Below, one piece after another: positions 6,692-11,349 of a stretch of DNA of 11,349 nucleotides. The position numbers were made by a program, and so were the translations under genes. The DNA comes from an uncultured Clostridia bacterium (GTDB lineage Bacteria; Bacillota; Clostridia; Monoglobales; Monoglobaceae), in assembly GCA_934463175.1 (NCBI GenBank), contig CAKSIW010000078.1:1-11349 (forward strand), given 5' to 3'. The stretch's first letter is position 1. The number at the start of each line of letters is the position of its first letter. The notes under the pieces were generated by a model. That model did no database searches and was not told where the DNA came from. It worked only from the letters and a program-made list of their open reading frames with translations.

Positions 6692-7629
6692 CGTTCTACC
6701 CTCATTGGATTATTTAAAAAATCCTCATATGAAAGACGAATTCCTTCCTCAAGCTCCGTTTTATATTTCCAGCCAAGACCTTCAAGCTTTGAAATGTCAA
6801 GCAATTTTCTCGGTGTACCATCAGGTTTTGATGTATCCCATTCAATTCTGCCATTATATCCCACAATTCTGGCAACAAGCTCTGTTAGCTCTTTTATTGT
6901 TAATTCCCTGCCGGATCCAAGATTTACCGTCTCATTTCCACTGTATGTATTCATCAAATACACACAAGCATCTGCCAAATCATCAACATAAAGGAACTCT
7001 CTAAGCGGAGATCCGGTTCCCCAACAAGTCACACTTTCGGCTCCATTCTCTTTTGCCTCATGAAACCGCCTAATTAGTGCAGGTAATACATGAGAATTTT
7101 CAGGATGATAGTTGTCATTTGGACCATAAAGATTTGTTGGCATAACACTTATATAATCCGTTCCGTATTGTCTATTTAAATACTCGCAATACTTCAGCCC
7201 CGAAATTTTCGCAAGAGCATACGCTTCATTAGTTTGTTCAAGTGAGCTAGTCAAAAGACAACTCTCGGGCATTGGTTGCGGTGCCATTCTCGGATAAATG
7301 CATGAACTTCCCAAAAACATTAGCTTCTTACATCTGTTCTTCCACGCTTCATGAATAACATTCATTTCAAGAATCATATTTTCATACAAAAAGTCTGCAA
7401 GGTGTCTGCTGTTTGCAATAATTCCGCCAACCTTTGCCGCAGCAAGGAACACATAAGCAGGTTTTTCTTCAGCAAAAAAACTCTCCACTTGTTCCTGACG
7501 AGTTAAGTCAAGCTCCGCGTGTGATCGCGTCACAATGTTTGTATAACCTTTTTTTTCGAGTGCCCTTACAATTGCAGATCCAACCATACCTTTGTGCCCT
7601 GCAACATATATTTTTCCGCTCTTTTCCAT
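6688..7629 (-). CDS. fcl: GDP-L-fucose synthase (3,5-epimerase/4-reductase)
   Basis: A 313-residue short-chain dehydrogenase (also called WcaG/GMER), full length. It epimerises GDP-4-keto-6-deoxymannose at C3 and C5 and reduces C4 with NADPH, giving GDP-L-fucose. Visible landmarks: the glycine-rich GHKGMVGSAIVRAL near residue 11; FLAAAKVGGI (61-70); SSCIYP with Ser108 and Cys110; YALAK with Tyr137 and Lys141; SVMPTNLYGPNDNYHPENSHV with His180; and REFLYVDDLADA (210-221). The catalytic Ser/Tyr/Lys triad and the Cys/His pair used for epimerisation align one residue later than in the E. coli enzyme (Ser107, Cys109, Tyr136, Lys140, His179), so the enzyme should be fully active. The ATG at 7629 has AGAGG about 10 nt upstream. 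The stop overlaps the next ATG as ATGA, implying translational coupling to the manC-type gene. Confidence 0.97.
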   Translation of the reverse strand: MEKSGKIYVAGHKGMVGSAIVRALEKKGYTNIVTRSHAELDLTRQEQVESFFAEEKPAYVFLAAAKVGGIIANSRHLADFLYENMILEMNVIHEAWKNRCKKLMFLGSSCIYPRMAPQPMPESCLLTSSLEQTNEAYALAKISGLKYCEYLNRQYGTDYISVMPTNLYGPNDNYHPENSHVLPALIRRFHEAKENGAESVTCWGTGSPLREFLYVDDLADACVYLMNTYSGNETVNLGSGRELTIKELTELVARIVGYNGRIEWDTSKPDGTPRKLLDISKLEGLGWKYKTELEEGIRLSYEDFLNNPMRVER

Positions 7630-7646
7630 TCCAATTCAACCTCTTT

Positions 7647-8699
7647 TTATACTTTTTTTGACCTTAATACAGCCTCTCGTCTTGCAAGTTCTAAGTCATG
7701 CTCTGCCATAATTCTCACAAGTTCCTCATAGCTTGTCTTTTGAGGATTCCAGCCAAGAATATTTTTTGCCTTAGTCGGATCTCCCCAAAGGTTATCAACA
7801 TCCGTAGGTCTGAACCATGCTTCATTAACCTCGACCAAAACTTTTCCTGTTTTTACATCAATGCCCTTCTCATCAAGTCCTTTTCCATCAAATCTAAGTT
7901 CAATTCCACAAGCCGCAAATGCCTTTTGTGTAAAATCCCTGACAGTATGCTGCTCACCCGTTGCAATAACAAAATCCTCAGGACTATCGTGCTGAAGCAT
8001 CAACCACATACACTCAACATAGTCCTTTGCATAGCCCCAATCGCGAAGTGAATCCATATTTCCAAGTTGAAGCTTGTCTTGCAGTCCACATGCAATTCTA
8101 CCGGCAGCAAGCGTTATTTTTCTTGTTACAAAGTTTTCGCCGCGACGTTCCGACTCGTGATTAAACAAAATTCCGTTTACTGCAAACATTCCATATGCTT
8201 CGCGATATTCCTTTGTAATCCAAAAACCATACTGTTTTGCAACCGCATATGGGCTGTAAGGATGAAATGGTGTTTTTTCGTTTTGTGGCACCTCTTCAAC
8301 CTTTCCGTACAATTCGGAGGTTGATGCCTGATATATTCTGCATGACTTTGTAAGGTCAAGCATTCTGACAGCTTCAAGTATTCTTAAAACCCCAATAGCA
8401 TCAACGTCACCAGAATATTCAGGCACATCAAAACTGACCTGTACATGGCTTTGTGCCGCAAGATTGTATATCTCATCAGGTTTCACAAGTCCAATAATTC
8501 TAATAAGGCTTGAAGCATCTGAGAGATCTCCGTCATGCAGAGTTATCTCTTTCTTCTTGAGCAAACCGTCGATTCTCGCAGTATTTGAAATCGACGCACG
8601 ACGAACAATACCATGTACCTCATATCCTTTTCCAAGCAAAAACTCTGCCAAATATGAACCGTCTTGCCCTGTTATTCCTGTAATTAACGCTTTTTTCAT
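7647..8699 (-). CDS. gmd: GDP-mannose 4,6-dehydratase
   Basis: A 350-residue extended short-chain dehydrogenase/reductase, normal length for Gmd. It converts GDP-D-mannose to GDP-4-keto-6-deoxy-D-mannose in the cytoplasm using bound NADP(H), the committed step toward GDP-L-fucose. Diagnostic features: Rossmann motif GITGQDGSYLAEFLL from residue 8; the phosphate-binding segment VRRASISNTARID (about 32-44); the catalytic stretch STSELYG with Thr127 and Glu129; YSPYAVAKQYG with Tyr151 and Lys155; and NHESERRGENFVTRKI (about 180-195), a near-diagnostic Gmd signature. All expected catalytic residues are present. It starts 14 nt after the nucleotidyltransferase stop and ends 17 nt before fcl, the usual partner. 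By eye its base composition is less AT-rich than the flanking glycosyltransferase and polymerase genes, as often seen for conserved sugar-supply modules. Other GDP-6-deoxyhexoses could use the same intermediate, but the adjacent fcl points to L-fucose. Confidence 0.97.
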   Translation of the reverse strand: MKKALITGITGQDGSYLAEFLLGKGYEVHGIVRRASISNTARIDGLLKKKEITLHDGDLSDASSLIRIIGLVKPDEIYNLAAQSHVQVSFDVPEYSGDVDAIGVLRILEAVRMLDLTKSCRIYQASTSELYGKVEEVPQNEKTPFHPYSPYAVAKQYGFWITKEYREAYGMFAVNGILFNHESERRGENFVTRKITLAAGRIACGLQDKLQLGNMDSLRDWGYAKDYVECMWLMLQHDSPEDFVIATGEQHTVRDFTQKAFAACGIELRFDGKGLDEKGIDVKTGKVLVEVNEAWFRPTDVDNLWGDPTKAKNILGWNPQKTSYEELVRIMAEHDLELARREAVLRSKKV

Positions 8700-8705
8700 T
8701 CTCAA

Positions 8706-8715
8706 CTCTCCTTTT
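8706..8715 (-). promoter_or_regulatory. Shine-Dalgarno site for gmd
   Basis: The minus strand reads AAAAGGAGAG, overlapping the TAA stop of the upstream gene. The AGGAG core is 8 nt from the ATG at 8699. It is only about 2 nt from an in-frame TTG at 8705, so the ATG (MKKALITG) is the better start. Confidence 0.8.
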
Positions 8716-9940
8716 ACTTATATACAGATAACTTTTCGTGCAGTCTCCTTTGTGTTGCAAGTCTTTTCTTAAACTTTTTTGTTACAATCAGCTTTCTTTT
8801 TCCCAAAAACAGCCGTCCAGTGTAAATAACCAGCGCATAAAGCCAAGCTATACACCTTAACGCTTTAAACCTCTGACATGCATCCCATTGCGAAATTCCT
8901 GTGTTTTGTATATTCTTCATAAATCTAATTATAGATGATTCATTGCTCCAGGCAGCCGTATGTGCAAATAAATCCACTAGGTTAAGCGAATCACTAACCT
9001 TACTACCAAAATTTCCACTATCGAGTATATGTGTTAAAAGCATGTCACCTATTTCGGCTTCTACACAATTACACCACTTTACATTTTGAGAAAGCCCTAA
9101 ATATCTTTTACATATGTCAGTGCATACCATTGCAAGTTTTTCCAGCCCCACAGCTCTTAACAACGGAGCAAACTCACGATTCCATATATCCTCTGTCATC
9201 TCTTCTTTAACAAATACCATCCAATCACACAATTGACGCAATCCTAAACCATAATCTAAATGATTAACAATATGAAGTAATATTACTACCCCATTTTGTA
9301 ATCGTTTAAATCGTTTAAATCTGTAACCAAGAATACTGCACTCTTCACTTTCTTTAATGCTTTCCCTAAAAAACTGTCGCAAAGTGTTTCCTTTTTTATT
9401 TTGTGCAATACCACTTGGCTCCTTATGCAGCTCATAAAGTATACCTCTTTTTTTTAATACTGCATGATGACCATTTATTTCAATTTCATGAACCAATTCA
9501 TAGCCGTTTTCCAACATTAGCCTTAATGCATTATTAAAACTTTGCATTTCAACAAGTATATCTATATCAGTTGTATTCCTATATAAAGGATTAGGATAAT
9601 AGTACGCAACAGAAGCCCCCTTTAAAACAACCGCCTGTATATTTTTATTATCTAACAGATCCATAATTTCCATTTGGTAATACAAAATATTCTCAGCATA
9701 TACCATAACTCGTTCTGCATATAAAACCCAATTTTTAAAGACAGGCTGCGGAACCATTTCTTTAATAATATCAATAGGCACCGCCGCCATCGCCTGATCT
9801 TTTAACTCATTAAAAACAGCTTGCCAATCTATAGTGTCCGGATTAGCAAATTTCTGCTTTCCTTCATTCAATGCCATAGAAATAAGTTTGAGAACAACCG
9901 TTTCATTCTTTGTCAAACACAAGGTTCTTTCTCCGTCCAA
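8714..9940 (-). CDS. Nucleotidyltransferase-fold protein (PF14907-like), function unknown
   Basis: A 408-residue soluble protein that resembles the 'uncharacterised nucleotidyltransferase' family (PF14907, NTP_transf_5). The core is AVVLKGASVAYYYPNPLYR then NTTDIDILVE (residues 103-131). KGAS (107-110) followed by DID (125-127) matches the G-[GS]…D-x-[DE] signature of the polymerase-beta-type nucleotidyltransferase superfamily, the two aspartates being the expected metal ligands. Other family-like points are ELH at 170-172 and GLRQLCDW at 233-240. The remainder is helical and ends in a strongly basic tail (about 380-408). Family members occur in polysaccharide clusters and in some lasso-peptide clusters, but the reaction is not established to my knowledge. 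The start is TTG, chosen because of a strong AAAGGAAGGA 6 nt upstream; the first in-frame ATG is 21 codons later with nothing comparable. An exact 9-nt tandem repeat (9302-9320) encodes part of RFKRFKR. It lies between a glycosyltransferase and gmd, 14 nt from the latter's start, so it is probably part of the pathway. Confidence 0.78.
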   Translation of the reverse strand: MDGERTLCLTKNETVVLKLISMALNEGKQKFANPDTIDWQAVFNELKDQAMAAVPIDIIKEMVPQPVFKNWVLYAERVMVYAENILYYQMEIMDLLDNKNIQAVVLKGASVAYYYPNPLYRNTTDIDILVEMQSFNNALRLMLENGYELVHEIEINGHHAVLKKRGILYELHKEPSGIAQNKKGNTLRQFFRESIKESEECSILGYRFKRFKRLQNGVVILLHIVNHLDYGLGLRQLCDWMVFVKEEMTEDIWNREFAPLLRAVGLEKLAMVCTDICKRYLGLSQNVKWCNCVEAEIGDMLLTHILDSGNFGSKVSDSLNLVDLFAHTAAWSNESSIIRFMKNIQNTGISQWDACQRFKALRCIAWLYALVIYTGRLFLGKRKLIVTKKFKKRLATQRRLHEKLSVYK

Positions 9941-9946
9941 CTTGAA

Positions 9947-9956
9947 TCCTTCCTTT
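9947..9956 (-). promoter_or_regulatory. Shine-Dalgarno site for the TTG-initiated nucleotidyltransferase gene
   Basis: On the minus strand this reads AAAGGAAGGA, followed by TTCAAG and then TTG. The 6-nt spacing and the strength of the match are what fix the start at 9940 despite the non-ATG codon. Confidence 0.8.
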
Positions 9957-9965
9957 ACATCTAAA

Positions 9966-11201
9966 CTATAATTTAAGAATAGCCTCCTTATACATATTTA
10001 TTGACCTATCCTGCGTGAATCTATTGCTCATATATTCAAACCCTGTCGAATGTTCGACAACAAAACTCATCCTGTTTTCAAGAATATCTCTAAGTTTAGA
10101 TTCAATACCAGCATAATCTCCCGCCTCACATAAAACACCGCAATCTGAATCCTCAATAATTCTCCATGCCTCACTGCCTTGCTCCAACACACCGAAAATA
10201 GGTTTATTTGTTGCTAAAATACCATATATTTTGCTTGGAACACTGACCCCCTTTATCCCTTTTGCATTTAATACAAAATGCATATCTGCAGCATTCAAGC
10301 TATATATCAGTTGATCTTTTTCCTGGTATGGTATAAAAACAACATTGCTAATGCTATTTTTTTCTACATATCTGCAAAGCTCCTCCTTTTTTGCCCCATC
10401 CCCGACAAAAGCAAAAACTACATCATCTCTATCGCAAAAATTTCCTATAACTTTTATAATATTTTCCAGATCATAATACAATCCAATATTTCCCGAGTAC
10501 ATTACTACAAACTTATTAAGCAACCCATATTTGGTTTTGAAAGCAATCACTCCCTCATTATCAGCACGCAAAGGAAAAACTTCTTTTTCATTTATCCAAT
10601 TATTTATAACGATATTTTTAGGAATTCTTTTTCCTTTGAATCTTTCCTCCAGAGTTTTCTGCATATCACGACCAACAGTTATTACTAAATCCGACATTCT
10701 ACAACTAAACTTGTCCAACCATTTTGCAATTTTTAAAACTATAATATTTTTTGAATATCCCACAGCCTCAATTTGTTCAGGATTAAAATCTTGAATGTTA
10801 TATATCAGTCTTGCAGACGTTAAAACTTTAGCAATTACTCCCAACACGCCCCCCAGTATTGGAGGCTGAGAACATGTAAAAACAACATCTGGTCTCTCTG
10901 CTTTGCGTATTGCTGAAACAGAATTAAAAAAATATGTCAAAATATGCTTAATCCTGCTCATTTTATTTGTCTTTTCAAATTCCGAAACTCGCACGCGAAT
11001 AATCTTTATTCCTTTATATTCTTCAAAATAAAACCTTTCTTTTTGATATTCTTTACTTATATCTTCTGAATAACAAGGTATCGCACAAATAACAGTTACT
11101 TTAAATTTATCAGTCAAACTTTCACACAATTCAGTATATAATTGTGCTATCGACGCAACTTCAGGATAAAAATAATTAATTATAAATAAAACTTTTTTCA
11201 T
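9966..11201 (-). CDS. GT4 glycosyltransferase, WbuB/WcaI-like
   Basis: A 411-residue GT-B fold glycosyltransferase, full length for the family. The N-terminal strand MKKVLFIINYFYPEVAS and the acceptor domain run to about residue 200. IYNIQDFNPEQIEAVGY (about 133-149) is typical of the WbuB/WcaI subgroup. The C-terminal donor domain has VMYSGNIG (about 233-240), FAFVGDGAKKEEL (about 263-275) and GVSVPSKIYGILATNKPI (about 318-335), the PSK-Y nucleotide-sugar-binding region. Family members transfer fucosamine, fucose or related sugars from nucleotide donors onto lipid-linked intermediates in the cytoplasm, so this is one candidate user of the GDP-fucose made downstream; that is inference. I chose the ATG at 11201 because MKKVLF is the normal family start and a weak AAGAGA lies upstream. 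An in-frame ATG at 11228, overlapping the previous stop as ATGA, would add nine residues and cannot be excluded. The stop is TAG, 25 nt before the next start. Confidence 0.88.
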   Translation of the reverse strand: MKKVLFIINYFYPEVASIAQLYTELCESLTDKFKVTVICAIPCYSEDISKEYQKERFYFEEYKGIKIIRVRVSEFEKTNKMSRIKHILTYFFNSVSAIRKAERPDVVFTCSQPPILGGVLGVIAKVLTSARLIYNIQDFNPEQIEAVGYSKNIIVLKIAKWLDKFSCRMSDLVITVGRDMQKTLEERFKGKRIPKNIVINNWINEKEVFPLRADNEGVIAFKTKYGLLNKFVVMYSGNIGLYYDLENIIKVIGNFCDRDDVVFAFVGDGAKKEELCRYVEKNSISNVVFIPYQEKDQLIYSLNAADMHFVLNAKGIKGVSVPSKIYGILATNKPIFGVLEQGSEAWRIIEDSDCGVLCEAGDYAGIESKLRDILENRMSFVVEHSTGFEYMSNRFTQDRSINMYKEAILKL

Positions 11202-11224
11202 GTTTATTCTCTTTTCTATATATA

Positions 11225-11349
11225 TCATTTTGCCCCATCTCGAGTCACTACAGCTTTTATTGTCCGAAAAACTATCTTTATGTCAAGCCAAGCACTTCTG
11301 TTTTCAACATAAAACAGTTCCATTTTCTGACGTCCGCCTTCTTCATAGC
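11225..11349 (-). CDS. Undecaprenyl-phosphate sugar phosphotransferase (priming transferase), C-terminal fragment
   Basis: The window edge cuts this gene; only the last 40 codons and a TGA stop are visible. The translated end contains MELFYVENRSAWLDIKIVF followed by RTIKAVVTRDGAK. The pattern YVEN-x-S-x-x-LD-x-KI-x-x-T-x is the hallmark C-terminus of bacterial sugar transferases (Pfam PF02397, the WcaJ/RfbP/PglC group). These membrane enzymes start repeat-unit synthesis by moving a sugar-1-phosphate from a nucleotide sugar to undecaprenyl phosphate at the inner face of the membrane. The sugar transferred cannot be read from this fragment. Its TGA overlaps an ATG (ATGA), but the next gene more likely starts 27 nt further on. 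A priming transferase first in the visible order, followed by glycosyltransferases, fits the usual layout of Gram-positive capsule operons. Family assignment is secure; specificity is unknown. Confidence 0.85.
   Translation of the reverse strand, partial: YEEGGRQKMELFYVENRSAWLDIKIVFRTIKAVVTRDGAK

Noticed and set aside
8177..8377. Minus-strand 66-codon frame inside gmd
   Set aside because: It is an alternate frame within an intact gmd coding sequence, not an independent gene.
1..11349. CRISPR arrays, tRNA/rRNA genes, insertion sequences, terminators
   Set aside because: I looked for regular repeats, transposase motifs, inverted-repeat ends and GC-rich stem plus T-tract structures at gene junctions and saw none. 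The scar at 1885-2268 has no recognisable IS ends.

Overview
All 11.3 kb are a single-direction (minus strand) piece of a surface-polysaccharide (capsule/exopolysaccharide) operon of the Wzx/Wzy-dependent type. It reads from the right edge to the left edge, and both end genes run off the window. The AT-rich composition, purine-rich Shine-Dalgarno sequences (AAGGAAGGA, AAGGAGAG, GGAGGAG), occasional TTG starts and the style of the proteins suggest a low-GC Firmicute of the Clostridia, perhaps a gut Lachnospiraceae or Ruminococcaceae relative. That placement is inference; no 16S or other taxonomic marker is present.

Layout in transcription order: (1) C-terminal end of the priming undecaprenyl-phosphate sugar phosphotransferase (11225-11349, cut by the window edge); (2) WbuB/WcaI-like GT4 glycosyltransferase (9966-11201); (3) a nucleotidyltransferase-fold protein of uncertain function (8714-9940, TTG start); (4-6) a GDP-L-fucose supply module, gmd (7647-8699), fcl (6688-7629) and a bifunctional manC-type enzyme (5342-6691); (7) a hexapeptide-repeat acyltransferase (4782-5345); (8) a second GT4 glycosyltransferase with a cysteine cluster (3578-4777); (9) a multi-pass membrane protein, the likely Wzy polymerase (2269-3570); (10) a scar zone of about 190 bp with no convincing gene, followed by the first ~50 codons of a family-2 glycosyltransferase that breaks off straight after its DDGSTDN motif (1885-2079); (11) a GT52/polysialyltransferase-like glycosyltransferase (840-1910); (12) the N-terminal 281 residues of a Wzx flippase (1-843).

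How the genes work together (inference from families): the priming transferase loads the first sugar phosphate onto the lipid carrier. The glycosyltransferases extend the repeat unit using, among others, GDP-L-fucose made in three steps by ManC, Gmd and Fcl. The acyltransferase decorates a sugar, Wzx flips the lipid-linked unit and Wzy polymerises it. Gene spacing is very tight: 4-nt ATGA overlaps at fcl/manC, manC/acyltransferase and GT52/wzx, and gaps of 25 nt or less elsewhere. This implies one long co-transcribed, translationally coupled message. No internal terminator or convincing promoter was seen.

The parts that are not routine are the truncated GT2 gene and debris between polymerase and GT52-like gene (a recombination scar), a sialyltransferase-type enzyme without visible sialic-acid genes, and the nucleotidyltransferase-like protein of unknown role in the polysaccharide pathway. 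I see no clearly new system; the nucleotidyltransferase is the best candidate for undescribed biochemistry.
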